Part shown: piece by piece, positions 1 through 8,511 of the stretch
Position numbering within the stretch: the first letter of the stretch is position 1
Layout of the letters: each line of letters starts with the position of its first letter
From: Microvirga sp. KLBC 81
GTDB taxonomy: Bacteria > Pseudomonadota > Alphaproteobacteria > Rhizobiales > Beijerinckiaceae
Direction of reading: 5' to 3'
Length of the DNA stretch: 64,000 nt
Assembly (NCBI RefSeq): GCF_003075415.1
Contig: NZ_QDAH01000001.1
Coordinates: forward strand, 186,001-250,000
Notes under the pieces: generated by a model
The model's database searches: none
The model's input: the letters and a program-made list of their open reading frames with translations, nothing else
What the model was told of the DNA's origin: nothing
Program-made: the position numbers and the translations under genes

Positions 1-440
1 AGGAAGATGGGTTGCTCGACACGCTCGATGACCTCGGCATGGGCTCCATCGTGTTCTCGCCGCTGGCACAGGGCATGCTGACGACGAAATATATCAACGG
101 CATCCCTGAGAGCAGCCGCGCCGCCGCAGGCAAATCGCTGCGAACGAGCTTCCTCACCGAAGACAATCTCTCCCGTATCCGCAGCCTCAATGACATCGCA
201 CAAAGGCGCGGGCAGACGCTCGCACAAATGGCGCTCGCCTGGGTGCTGCGCGGCGGACGCGTCACATCTGCGCTCATCGGCGCGAGCCGGCCTGAGCAGG
301 TGGTGGACTGCGTGGGGGCGCTGAAGAACCTGTCCTTCGCGCCGGAGGAACTGGCGGAGATCGACCGCTATGCCATGGACGGCGGCCTCAATATCTGGGC
401 TGCATCGGCCGAGCGAGAAGGGCCTTCACGCGGGAAGTAG
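1..440 (+). CDS. Aldo/keto reductase, C-terminal part (YghZ/MgrA-like), 5' truncated by window edge
   Basis: The reading frame is open from base 3 with no start inside the window, so this is the C-terminal ~145 residues of a longer protein. It contains the family's late barrel segments: SPLAQGMLTTKY, then LAQMALAWVLR and SALIGASRPEQVVD, which form the NADPH phosphate-binding region of aldo/keto reductases. The end, AEIDRYAMDGGLNIW, resembles E. coli YghZ (L-glyceraldehyde-3-phosphate reductase). The catalytic Asp/Tyr/Lys/His tetrad lies upstream of the window and cannot be checked. The family reduces aldehydes with NADPH in the cytoplasm; the substrate here is not known. Confidence 0.85.
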   Translation, partial: EDGLLDTLDDLGMGSIVFSPLAQGMLTTKYINGIPESSRAAAGKSLRTSFLTEDNLSRIRSLNDIAQRRGQTLAQMALAWVLRGGRVTSALIGASRPEQVVDCVGALKNLSFAPEELAEIDRYAMDGGLNIWAASAEREGPSRGK

Positions 441-534
441 ATCAGAGCCTTTTTCGGTGAAGTGGCTCCGGTTCACCGTCAAAAAATGCGGCCCGGCAAA
501 CAAGAGAGCTGATTCCATGCCAATGGAGACAGCT

Positions 535-945
535 CTAGTAACGAGCTGAGACGCTGACGGGAATGCCGCGCGAGATGGAATTGCTCACGGTGGAGGTTTC
601 CTGCGCTTTCTGGATAAGAGCCTCCAAGTCAGCGTCTTCATCGGCTGCTTCGACACCAATGTCGACAGCAGCGGCTGTTGCACGAAGCGGAGTACCGTCG
701 AATGTCACGGTCACGTCCACGGCAACAGCCGTCAGCGTTATGCCCATCTCGTGGGCGACGTAATAGAGATCGTTGCAGAAGCATCCGCCGATCGCCAATC
801 CCAGCAATTGACCGCCATTGAAGCCGAGCCCCTGGCCGCCGGCTTTGCCCTCCGGGCGGTCGACGACGACGGAGTGGACGCCAGCCCACCCGATGGAGGC
901 CTCCGTTCCCGGAATACCGCGCAACCTGACTGTCATGGCTGTCAT
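535..945 (-). CDS. OsmC family protein
   Basis: A 136-residue OsmC/Ohr-fold protein. The central helix reads LGLAIGGCFCNDLYYVA, with Cys55 and Cys57 at the place of the family's peroxidatic cysteine. OsmC and Ohr enzymes reduce organic hydroperoxides using two cysteines. Here the C-terminal motif that normally begins Cys-Pro-Val-Ser reads STVSNSI, so the second cysteine is missing. It may therefore be a non-peroxidase member (YhfA-like) or use the Cys55/Cys57 pair. A strong Shine-Dalgarno (AGGAGG) sits before the ATG. It stands alone between the aldo/keto reductase and the PilZ gene. Confidence 0.85.
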   Translation of the reverse strand: MTAMTVRLRGIPGTEASIGWAGVHSVVVDRPEGKAGGQGLGFNGGQLLGLAIGGCFCNDLYYVAHEMGITLTAVAVDVTVTFDGTPLRATAAAVDIGVEAADEDADLEALIQKAQETSTVSNSISRGIPVSVSARY

Positions 946-1114
946 AGGGCACCTCCTGCTGCCTGAATGTGCCTGGGTCCTTCATGCTTCGCCAGTGCCG
1001 AACCCTATGGCCGCGCATGGGCTATTTCTGAGTACCCAGCCAGATCGTTTGAGAGACCAACGGACATCGGATTAACTCGAAGCACAGCCTTGTCGCATCG
1101 AGTGGATCGGGATC

Positions 1115-1528
1115 ATGGGCTCTCGCAGCCAAATCGATAACCGCAGACACGCCAGACGTTTTCGCGCCCAGCACCTTGCAAAGATCGTGCTGGGCCCAGA
1201 TGCAATGATCTCATGTACGGTCGAGGACATCTCGACCGACGGCGCGAGGATATTACTCAGGCAGGACATTCCATTGCCTGAAGACTTCGATCTCTTCATC
1301 GCGGCTCATGATCTCCAGGTTCATCGTGCGCATCTGTGCTGGCGCCACGGCGACTCCGCCGGTGTGTCCTTCACTCTCTCCACGGAGCGACCGGAGAACA
1401 CGTCATTCCTCGTGCGCCACACTGCGCAGCAGCACAGCTTACCGGAGGCCGTGTCCGAGAGAGTGTTGGTCGAAATGGAGCGTGACAGACCTGCCCGCGA
1501 ACGAGCATCTTCGCATCTTAGGAAATGA
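1115..1528 (+). CDS. PilZ domain protein (probable c-di-GMP binder)
   Basis: A 137-residue single-domain protein. Residues 10-15 (RRHARR) give the RxxxR motif and residues 38-43 (DISTDG) give the [D/N]xSxxG motif, the two signatures of c-di-GMP binding in PilZ domains. The beta-barrel continues to WRHGDSAGVSF near residues 86-96. The last ~40 residues are charged and look unstructured. No partner domain is present, so it would act as a small cytoplasmic c-di-GMP receptor. The target cannot be inferred, and neighbouring genes give no clue. An EAL-type protein lies 16 kb away. Confidence 0.85.
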   Translation: MGSRSQIDNRRHARRFRAQHLAKIVLGPDAMISCTVEDISTDGARILLRQDIPLPEDFDLFIAAHDLQVHRAHLCWRHGDSAGVSFTLSTERPENTSFLVRHTAQQHSLPEAVSERVLVEMERDRPARERASSHLRK

Positions 1529-1857
1529 CGGAACTGTCGGCTCCTGCGCAGCGGATCGACAGAATGTCCAATCTTTGCTCACCAAATGAACAGCGACGAG
1601 GCATCCTGAACCGCAGCATCGTTGACGCTCCTTTCGGGCGGAATACCATCGAGTTGCTGTCGTGGTCTCTCACATTCAGCATACGCCCTGGCCCTGGGAC
1701 AAAATCCCTCGGTCAGGGCGCCCAATCGCACAATGTCATTGCCGCGTCATGTAAGGCGTCTAGGTCCTGCCTGTGGGGGCAAACAGGGGATGGGCTGCAC
1801 GGATGCACTGGAGCCCATCCCCTCCATGACCGTGAGCGAATGGGAGAACGACAGAGA
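1529..1857. other. Intergenic stretch, nothing recognised
   Basis: About 330 bp between the PilZ gene and a possible 32-codon ORF. A longer plus-strand frame runs through it, but its translation has no domain-like composition and looks like chance coding. I see no clear terminator, repeat or RNA structure. Confidence 0.4.
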
Positions 1858-1956
1858 ATGAATCTCGATGAACTAACCGCCTGCCCCAAGTGGTTTCCCA
1901 TCTTTTTGATGGGAATAGGCGTCGCAGGCGTCTTTGCCTGCCAGATCCTGGCGTAA
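1858..1956 (+). CDS. Possible small membrane protein (32 aa)
   Basis: The ORF starts MNLDELTACPKWFP and is followed by a hydrophobic run, IFLMGIGVAGVFACQILA, long enough for one membrane span. A purine-rich stretch (GGGAGAACGACAGAG) precedes the ATG and could serve as a weak ribosome binding site. The stop is 26 bp from the mutL stop on the other strand. There is no recognisable family, and a chance ORF is quite possible at this length. Confidence 0.3.
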   Translation: MNLDELTACPKWFPIFLMGIGVAGVFACQILA

Positions 1957-1982
1957 CGACGAATCCTTCCCGTCAAAGTCTT

Positions 1983-3833
1983 TCAGCGGCGTCCGAACAG
2001 GCGCTCGATATCTGTAAGCTTCAATTCTACGTAAGTGGGCCGCCCGTGATTGCACTGGCCGGAGAGAGGCGTCGCCTCCATCTCACGCAGCAATGCATTC
2101 ATCTCCTCCGGCCGCATGCGGCGACCGGCGCGGATAGAGCCGTGGCAGGACATGCGCGAGAGAACGGCATCGAGCCGCTCTTCCAGCGGATTGGCGGCAC
2201 CCTGTCCCCACTCGGCCAATGCATCCGCCACATCCTGCACCAGCGCCTTGATGCGCCCACCTGCCAGAGCAGAAGGCACTTCGCGCACGAGAAGCGCGCC
2301 GTGGCCGAAAGGCTCGACCACGAGACCGAGGCCCTCCAGCATCGAGGCTTCCGCGAGCACGCGATCGGCATCGACAGGATCGAGATCGACCACCTCGGGG
2401 ATCAGCAGCAATTGGCGCGCGATGCCGGACGAGGCGCGCTCGCGCTTCAGCCGCTCATAGACGAGACGCTCATGGGCTGCGTGCTGATCGACGATGACGA
2501 TGCCGTCCTGCGTCTGCGCGACGATGTAGGTGCCGTGCAGCTGCGCGCGTGCGGCACCCAGTGGCGCCGCTTCCAGTTCAGGTTCGATTTCGGCAAGCGT
2601 CGCGCGACCATCGGCAGACGGCGCAGCGAGATCCGGCAAGGTGGCCTGCGCCTCCGCCAAACCGGATGCCGGTGCATAAGTCTGCGGAGCGGGATCGAGG
2701 GGAGCCTGCCAATTGGCGAAACCGCTCGAAGGCCGGATCAACGAAGGACGATGCGCGTAAGCGGGCCGTGAAGGCAGCGTCCCTTGCGGACGCAGGCTTT
2801 CCAATGTGCGCGTGCCGACGGTCGAGGAGGCGCGCGTACCGAAGCGACTGATGGCCTCCTTGATCGCCGCCACCACGAAGCCGCGCACGAAAGCGGGGTC
2901 ACGGAAACGCACTTCGGTTTTCGCCGGATGCACGTTCACGTCCACCGCACGCGGATCGAGTTCGATCATCAGGGCGAGAACCGGATGCCTGTCTGAGGCC
3001 ATCACATCGGCGTAAGCACCACGCACCGCGCCGAGCAGAAGCTTGTCTCGGACAGGGCGTCCATTGACCACGAAATGGATCGCGGTGGATGTGCCGCGAT
3101 GATAGGTCGGCAGGCTCGCGAATCCCGTGAGCCGCACGCCCTCGCGCTCGACGCCGATCGACATGGCATTCTCGTTGAAGTCGGAGCCGAGCACGCGCGA
3201 GAGACGGCGCAGAAAGCCATGCTCGCCGGGTTCCTCCGGCGGATAGGTGAAGGACGTGATGTGTTCACCCGACAACGTGAAACGCACGGTCGGATGCGCG
3301 ATGGCGAGACGCTTCACGATCTCCGCCACGGCCTGCGCCTCGGAGCGGTCGCTCTTCAGGAACTTCAGGCGCGCGGGTGTTGCCGCGAACAGATCCGTCA
3401 CCTCGACGCGGGTGCCTTTGGGCGCGGAGGCAGGCCGCACGGGCCCTTTCACCCCGGCCTCCACCACGATCATGGAGCCGGTCCCGGCATCCGCCGTGCG
3501 GGTGGTAATCGCAAGGCGCGCCACCGCACCGATGGAGGGCAGAGCCTCACCACGGAAGCCGAGCGTATTGATGGAAAAGAGATCGCCGTCCGGCAGCTTG
3601 GAGGTGGCATGGCGCTCGACGGCGAGTTCCAGGTCCTCCGGATTCATGCCCTGCCCGTCATCGACGATGCGGATCAGGCGGCGGCCGCCCGCTTCCACCG
3701 TGATCTCGATGGAGCTGGCGCCCGCATCGACGGCGTTCTCGACAAGCTCCTTCACGGCCGCCGCCGGACGCTCGACAACCTCGCCCGCAGCGATGCGGTC
3801 GACGAGAATGGGATCGAGGCGGCGGACGAGCAT
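1983..3833 (-). CDS. mutL: DNA mismatch repair protein MutL
   Basis: MutL is the GHKL ATPase that couples MutS mismatch recognition to strand incision. The product is 616 residues from the ATG giving MLVRRLDPILVDRIAAGEVV, the usual MutL beginning; the frame stays open 30 codons upstream but that part is not family-like. ATPase motifs are ELVENAVDAG, DDGQGM and FRGEALPS, followed by the VNGRPVRD and VDVNVHPAKTEVRF segments. The C-terminal domain has DQHAAHERLVYE, a match to the DQHA(X)2E(X)4E endonuclease metal site, plus SCHGSIRAG and QCNHGRPT. The protein should therefore nick DNA itself, as in bacteria lacking MutH. A 106-bp gap containing a palindromic repeat separates it from the upstream pgi gene. 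Confidence 0.97.
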   Translation of the reverse strand: MLVRRLDPILVDRIAAGEVVERPAAAVKELVENAVDAGASSIEITVEAGGRRLIRIVDDGQGMNPEDLELAVERHATSKLPDGDLFSINTLGFRGEALPSIGAVARLAITTRTADAGTGSMIVVEAGVKGPVRPASAPKGTRVEVTDLFAATPARLKFLKSDRSEAQAVAEIVKRLAIAHPTVRFTLSGEHITSFTYPPEEPGEHGFLRRLSRVLGSDFNENAMSIGVEREGVRLTGFASLPTYHRGTSTAIHFVVNGRPVRDKLLLGAVRGAYADVMASDRHPVLALMIELDPRAVDVNVHPAKTEVRFRDPAFVRGFVVAAIKEAISRFGTRASSTVGTRTLESLRPQGTLPSRPAYAHRPSLIRPSSGFANWQAPLDPAPQTYAPASGLAEAQATLPDLAAPSADGRATLAEIEPELEAAPLGAARAQLHGTYIVAQTQDGIVIVDQHAAHERLVYERLKRERASSGIARQLLLIPEVVDLDPVDADRVLAEASMLEGLGLVVEPFGHGALLVREVPSALAGGRIKALVQDVADALAEWGQGAANPLEERLDAVLSRMSCHGSIRAGRRMRPEEMNALLREMEATPLSGQCNHGRPTYVELKLTDIERLFGRR

Positions 3834-3950
3834 GAGGCGCTTCTGCACGAGGGATTCGGAAGAGAGAAGATAGGGATCGGGCGCCGCGGAGACCAGCGGC
3901 CGCGACGTTATTCCCCTGCCCATTTATAGAATGAAAACATGGCACTCTTC

Positions 3951-4039
3951 GTCATGGCCGGGCTTGACCCGGCCACCCACGTCTTAGGAAACGCTGTGCG
4001 TTGAAGGCGTGGATCCCCGGAACAAGTCCGGGGATGACG
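3951..4039. repeat. Family-1 palindromic intergenic repeat, copy 1
   Basis: Two hairpin units in a row. The first begins GTCATGGCCGGG and closes with CCCGGCCA. The second is GATCCCCGG...CCGGGGATGACG. The same units, in varied order, recur at 14765, 20173, 22476, 25841 and 44247, always between genes. This copy fills the mutL-pgi gap and may act as an mRNA end or a REP/BIME-like element. Confidence 0.8.
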
Positions 4040-4051
4040 GCAGTGATGCCT

Positions 4052-5368
4052 TTAGGCCTGCGCCAGATACTGCTTGGCGAGGATCTTGCCCTCTTCCACG
4101 GCGGGCTGATCGAACGGATCGACGCCCAGCGCATAGCCGGTGAGGATCGTCTCCAGCATGAAGTGCATGAGCAGCTCGCCCACAGCACGTTCATCGAGCT
4201 GCTCGATGTGGATGCGCCGGGTCGGACGGCTGTTCCGGGCGAGCGTATCGGCCGTTGCCCGGCCCTGAGCCGCCACGAGATCGCCGATGCGCTTGCCGCC
4301 GAAGCCCGGCTCGCCCGCACGCTTGGCGAGCTTCTCGTCCATGAGCGGCCCCTGCCCTGCCACACCCGTGGTCATGACGGTGAAGAGCTTGTCGTTGGGA
4401 CCCGCAAGGTAGAGCTGGAGCTGGCTGTGCTGGTCGACCGGGCCGATGGCCGCTACGGGCTGCGTGCCGTTGCCGTCCTTGCCGATGCTCTCGGCCCAGA
4501 GCTGCACCCACCAACGCGTGAAGCGCTCCAGGCGATCCGCATAGGCCATGGTGACGGCAATTCCCTTGCCCTCGCGCGCTGCCGCCACGTTGAGCGCAGC
4601 ACCGAGAGCCGCGGGCGCATCCTCGGCGGCACTGCCGTCGCGGAACGGCTCATAGGCCTCAGCCGCGCCCTGGCGGATGGCCGCGATATCGAGGCCGAGC
4701 ACGGCTGCGGGCAGAAGGCCCACATTGGTCAGCACGGAATAGCGCCCACCGATGCCCGTATGGTGTTCCAGGAAGCGCACGCCCTCGGGCTCCAGGAGGT
4801 CGCGCAGGGCGTTCCTGCCGCCGTCCTTGCGCGGCTCCGAGAGGCCGAGGAACGTATCCTTCGGCAGGGCCTTCAGGCCAGCCTTGTCGAGGGCGGAGAG
4901 CACCGCAATCGTCTGCATCAGGGTCTCGCCCGTGCCGCCGGACTTCGAGATCGACACGAAGCGCGTGGACGAGAGCGGCAGCTTGTGCAGCACATGATCG
5001 AAGGTGATCGGGTCGAGGTTGTCGAGGAAGTGGACCCGGGGGCTCTCGGTGAAGCGGCCAGCCCCTGGCACGGCATAATCCTTCAATTGGGCCAGGGCCT
5101 GCCCGCCCAGGCTCGAGCCTCCGGTGCCGAGGAACACCACATCCGTCGCATCCCGGCGCAGCCAGGAAGCCGCCTCGCGCACGGCGGCGAGATCGTCGGT
5201 CGTGCGCGGCATGTGCAGCAGCGGCAAGCGGCCTGACGCATCGTCGTCGGCAAGCCGGCCCATTGCCTGATCGACAGCCTCGAGGGCCGCTTCGAACGCC
5301 GCCTGCGAAAGACCGCCTTCCCCGATACCGGCTTCCAGGGCAAGATCAATCGATTGCTGCAAGGCCAT
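4052..5368 (-). CDS. pgi: Glucose-6-phosphate isomerase, short form
   Basis: Interconverts glucose-6-phosphate and fructose-6-phosphate in the cytoplasm, at the head of glycolysis, gluconeogenesis and sugar nucleotide supply. The product is 438 residues, close to the short Pgi form found in firmicutes and thermophiles rather than the ~550-residue E. coli type. Diagnostic segments are VFLGTGGSSLGGQ, the sugar-phosphate loop SISKSGGTGET, and the late LMDEKLAKRAGEPG and LETILTGYALGVDPFDQPAVEEGK. The start gives MALQQSIDLALEAG. A family-2 repeat lies just upstream (5431-5567), so its promoter is probably within or close to that element. Confidence 0.95.
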   Translation of the reverse strand: MALQQSIDLALEAGIGEGGLSQAAFEAALEAVDQAMGRLADDDASGRLPLLHMPRTTDDLAAVREAASWLRRDATDVVFLGTGGSSLGGQALAQLKDYAVPGAGRFTESPRVHFLDNLDPITFDHVLHKLPLSSTRFVSISKSGGTGETLMQTIAVLSALDKAGLKALPKDTFLGLSEPRKDGGRNALRDLLEPEGVRFLEHHTGIGGRYSVLTNVGLLPAAVLGLDIAAIRQGAAEAYEPFRDGSAAEDAPAALGAALNVAAAREGKGIAVTMAYADRLERFTRWWVQLWAESIGKDGNGTQPVAAIGPVDQHSQLQLYLAGPNDKLFTVMTTGVAGQGPLMDEKLAKRAGEPGFGGKRIGDLVAAQGRATADTLARNSRPTRRIHIEQLDERAVGELLMHFMLETILTGYALGVDPFDQPAVEEGKILAKQYLAQA

Positions 5369-5430
5369 GCCGATACTCCGACTCGTTCGTTAGGGAAGCG
5401 AAACTTTAGGGCAGAGATGGGACGGCGGCT

Positions 5431-5567
5431 AGCGCATCGTGCGGAAAAGTGGACTCGGTTATTCGCTAGCGCGGCCCTTCGGGTCGCATCCGACGATGCG
5501 CTGCTTATAAAAGAGAGCATCGGATGGATCCCGAAGGTGCGCCCCACTTTTGGGTCCGATGCTCTAG
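5431..5567. repeat. Family-2 double-hairpin repeat, copy A
   Basis: Begins AGCGCATCGTGCGGAAAAGT and ends TTTTGGGTCCGATGCTCT. Two self-complementary halves are visible: AGCGCATCG...CGATGCGCT, then AGCATCGGA...TCCGATGCT. Related copies lie at 24933, 25694, 30083 and 31092. This copy separates pgi from the M16 peptidase operon. Confidence 0.85.
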
Positions 5568-5610
5568 GGGACGGTGAAAGACGCACCCTGCTCCTTTCAG
5601 CGTTCATACG

Positions 5611-5638
5611 AAAAGGGGAGCCGATCGGCTCCCCTTTT
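5611..5638 (-). terminator. Intrinsic terminator of the M16 peptidase operon
   Basis: A perfect 28-base palindrome with a GC core (GGGGAGCC/GGCTCCCC) flanked by AAAA and TTTT on either side. It sits 20 bp past the stop of the downstream M16 gene, so it should end that transcript; it could also work in the other direction. Confidence 0.85.
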
Positions 5639-5658
5639 AGTTTAAGGACTGAAGAGAC

Positions 5659-6936
5659 TTACAGCCCGGTCGGCCGCCCTGCGATGACGGTCAGCATCTT
5701 GCCATCGCCGAAGATGCGTTCCGCGGCCTTGCGGATATCGGCCTGCGTCACGGCGGCGACCAGCGCGTTGCGGCGGCCGATGTAGTCGATGCCGAGCCCC
5801 TCGAAGGCGATCTGCGCCAGAGTGTGGGCGATCTTCGTCGAGGTGTCGAAGCCCAGCGCATAGGAGCCGATGAGGTAATCCTTCGCCTTCTGGAGCTCTT
5901 CGTCAGAGGGGCCTTCCGCCTTAAGGCGCGCCATTTCGCCGGCGATCACCTCCAAGGCTTCGACCACGCGCTCGTTCTTCGTGGCGGTGTAGCCCCAGGT
6001 CATGGCGGCCGCGCGGTAGCTCACGAGAGAGGTGCCGACGCTGTAGGCGAGGCCGCGCTTCTCGCGCACCTCCTGGAAGAGGCGCGAGGTGAAGGAGCCG
6101 CCGCCGAAAATGTGGTTGAGCACATAGGCCGGAATGAAACCGGGATCACGCCACGCGATGCCGGGCGTGCCGAAGCGGATCACCGATTGCGGGACCTCGA
6201 GATCGACAACGACGCGCGAGCCGATCTTCTTTAGGGGTGCAGGCTCGATCACGCTCAGCGCCTTGGCTTCGGGAAGAGAACCAAAGACCTCGTCGAGCAG
6301 GATCGACAGATTGTCGGAGGAAATGGCACCAACAACGGCAACCTTCACGCGACCGCGCGCGATCATGGCGCGGTGCATGGCAACGAGATCGTCGCGGGTG
6401 ATGGCGGCAACGCTCTCCGGCGTGCCGGAGGTGGGGCGGCCGTAAGGATGGCCTGCAAAGCCTTCCTCGAAGAAGCGGCGCGTGGCCATGACGCCCGGAT
6501 CGTTCTGCTGATAGCGCAGGCCCGCGATGGTCTGGGCACGCACGCGCTCGATGGCGTCAGAATCGAAGCGCGGCTCAACGAGCGCGAGACGCAGCAGCTC
6601 GAAGGCTTCATCGGCATGCTTCACGAGCGTCTTCAGCGAGCCGCCGATGGCATCGTTGCCGGCGTTGAAGGAGAGCTCGATAGCGCGCGCGGCCAGGCGC
6701 TCCTGGAAGGCGTCGGAATCGTACTCGCCCGCACCTTCATCAAGCAGACGCGCCAGCATCTGCGCGACGCCCGGCTTGGTCTCAGGATCATGCGCCGATC
6801 CGCCTTCGAAGATGAAGGACACGGCGATCAGCGGCACCACATCGGATTCAACATGCCACGCCTCGACACCGCCCGCGGAGGTCAGCGCCTTCACATTGGT
6901 GGGTGACAAGGATAGGGTTTCGACGGAAGCGGTCAT
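5659..6936 (-). CDS. M16 family peptidase, non-catalytic-type partner subunit
   Basis: A 425-residue M16 (pitrilysin/processing-peptidase) protein starting MTASVETLSLSPTNVK. The frame extends further upstream through the neighbouring gene, but that part is a shadow. The position where M16 enzymes carry HxxEH reads MLARLLDEGAGEYDSD, so the zinc ligands are absent. The second half keeps GTPGIAWRDPGFIPAYVLNHIFGGG and SRLFQEVREKRGLAYSV, matching the R/Y substrate-binding segment of the partner subunit. M16B peptidases act as pairs of one catalytic and one non-catalytic chain. The catalytic chain is the adjoining upstream gene, 26 bp away on the same strand. Confidence 0.88.
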   Translation of the reverse strand: MTASVETLSLSPTNVKALTSAGGVEAWHVESDVVPLIAVSFIFEGGSAHDPETKPGVAQMLARLLDEGAGEYDSDAFQERLAARAIELSFNAGNDAIGGSLKTLVKHADEAFELLRLALVEPRFDSDAIERVRAQTIAGLRYQQNDPGVMATRRFFEEGFAGHPYGRPTSGTPESVAAITRDDLVAMHRAMIARGRVKVAVVGAISSDNLSILLDEVFGSLPEAKALSVIEPAPLKKIGSRVVVDLEVPQSVIRFGTPGIAWRDPGFIPAYVLNHIFGGGSFTSRLFQEVREKRGLAYSVGTSLVSYRAAAMTWGYTATKNERVVEALEVIAGEMARLKAEGPSDEELQKAKDYLIGSYALGFDTSTKIAHTLAQIAFEGLGIDYIGRRNALVAAVTQADIRKAAERIFGDGKMLTVIAGRPTGL

Positions 6937-6962
6937 CTTTACCTCAAGTCTTGTGCAGGCGG

Positions 6963-8294
6963 TCAAGACGCCGACTTCTGCAGATAGCCCGTCACGGAAC
7001 GGCGGGCGACGAGATAGCGCTCGGCGACGGATGCAAGATCCTCCTTGAGCACGGTCTCGATCTCCACCGGCCAGCGGCGCACGTCCTCGATCGTCTCGCC
7101 GATGGCGAGAGCGGAGCCATAGATGCGCGCAAGCGACGACTGGCTGTCGGTGGAGTAGATCGTCTCGGCCACGAGACGCGTCTTGGCGCGCTCGATGGCG
7201 TCGGAATCGAGAGCCTCGGCGGGAATGGTCTTGAGCACCTGATCCACCGCCTCTTCGAGCGCAGAAAGCGAAACGCCCTCGGCCGGAACCGCATAGACGC
7301 AGAAGCGCGTGTCTTCCATCGCGGAAGACATGTACCAGGCGCCGGCATTCACGGCGATGCCGCGCTCCAGCACGAGCTTGCGATAGAGATACGAGGTCGG
7401 GCCGCCGCCGATCACCTCGGCGAGCAGCTCGAGCGCATAGCAATCACGCTGCGCGGCCGTGCGGCAGGACGGCACGAGGTAAAGCCGCTGCATCGTCGGC
7501 TGCTCGACCTTCGGATCGGCCACCGTGATGTGGCGCGCAGCCACAGGCTCGGGCTCGCGCGGACGCATGCGGACCGGGCGCTTGCCTTGAGGCGTAATGC
7601 GGCCATAGGTGGCGTCCGCCAGGCGGCGCACCTCGTCTGCCGTCACATCGCCAGCCACGACCAGAATGCCGTTCTCAGGCGTGTAGAAACGCCTGTAGTA
7701 ATCGAGCGCATGCTCACGGTTGAGCGTCTCGATCTCGTGCATCCAGCCGATAATCGGAATGCCGTAAGGATGATGCACGAAGAGCGCAGCCGCCATAGCT
7801 TCCGAGAGCTGAGCGGAAGGATCGGTCTCCACGCGCATGCGGCGCTCTTCCAGCACCACGTCGCGCTCAGGCCCGATCACGGACTCCTCGAGCAGGAGGT
7901 TGGTCATGCGGTCAGACTCGAACTCCATCATGACCTTCAGGTTCTCGCGCGCCACGCGCTGGAAATAAGCCGTGTAGTCGAAGGAGGTGAAGGCATTCTC
8001 CTGACCGCCGAGGCCCGATACCACTTTCGAGAACTCGCCGGCCGGATGCTTCTCGGTGCCCTTGAACATCAGGTGTTCGAGGAAATGCGCAATGCCCGAC
8101 TGGCCGAGCGGATCGTCAGCCGAACCGTTGCGATACCACACCATGTGCGTGACGACGGGAGCACGATGATCGGGGATCACCACGACATCGAGACCGTTAT
8201 CGAGCGTGAAGGACGACAGATTGGGGCCGCTGCCTTCCGTGCGCCCGAAGGACGAGGCGTCGGCTCTGAGGATGGGCTTGGAGGCAGTCTTCAT
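6963..8294 (-). CDS. M16 family zinc metallopeptidase, catalytic subunit
   Basis: A 443-residue M16B peptidase. The zinc and catalytic motif HFLEH (in GIAHFLEHLMFKGT) is present near residue 70, and the third ligand region follows ~75 residues later in DVVLEERRMRVE. N-terminal text DNGLDVVVIPDHRAPVVTHMVWYRNGS is typical of the family. I see no clear signal peptide from this start, so the location is uncertain; many relatives are periplasmic. It is the first gene of a two-gene operon with the HxxEH-less partner, and the two probably form a heterodimer that degrades peptides. Confidence 0.93.
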   Translation of the reverse strand: MKTASKPILRADASSFGRTEGSGPNLSSFTLDNGLDVVVIPDHRAPVVTHMVWYRNGSADDPLGQSGIAHFLEHLMFKGTEKHPAGEFSKVVSGLGGQENAFTSFDYTAYFQRVARENLKVMMEFESDRMTNLLLEESVIGPERDVVLEERRMRVETDPSAQLSEAMAAALFVHHPYGIPIIGWMHEIETLNREHALDYYRRFYTPENGILVVAGDVTADEVRRLADATYGRITPQGKRPVRMRPREPEPVAARHITVADPKVEQPTMQRLYLVPSCRTAAQRDCYALELLAEVIGGGPTSYLYRKLVLERGIAVNAGAWYMSSAMEDTRFCVYAVPAEGVSLSALEEAVDQVLKTIPAEALDSDAIERAKTRLVAETIYSTDSQSSLARIYGSALAIGETIEDVRRWPVEIETVLKEDLASVAERYLVARRSVTGYLQKSAS

Positions 8295-8455
8295 ATCGGT
8301 TCAACCTTAAACGCATCAAATCGTTTCGTAGGGTAATCCCTACGGGAATAGTCCAATCGGGGAAGCAAGCAAGCGAGGCAGGATATCTTCAAGGTGCGAC
8401 ATGGTCAGCGCCCGAAGGCTTCAACAGGCTTGGCTTTGCAAGGCCCCTAGAACGT

Positions 8456-8490
8456 CTTCAGGCGAAGCGGGGGGCCCCGTTCGCCTGAAG
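8456..8490. repeat. Strong hairpin downstream of the secreted hypothetical gene
   Basis: Arms CTTCAGGCGAA and TTCGCCTGAAG enclose a further CGGGG/CCCCG pairing. It lies 22 bp past the stop of the minus-strand gene at 8512-9150. The tail on that strand is not T-rich, so if it ends transcription it is not a textbook intrinsic terminator. Confidence 0.6.
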
Positions 8491-8511
8491 AAAAAGAAGA
8501 ATGGCAGCGTG

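Noticed and set aside
1890..2771. Long plus-strand ORF opposite mutL
   Set aside because: Antisense shadow; mutL on the other strand is complete and full of family motifs.
5659..6936. M16 gene without HxxEH as a decayed pseudogene
   Set aside because: The rest of the protein is intact and well conserved in style. A zinc-less partner subunit is normal for M16B heterodimers.
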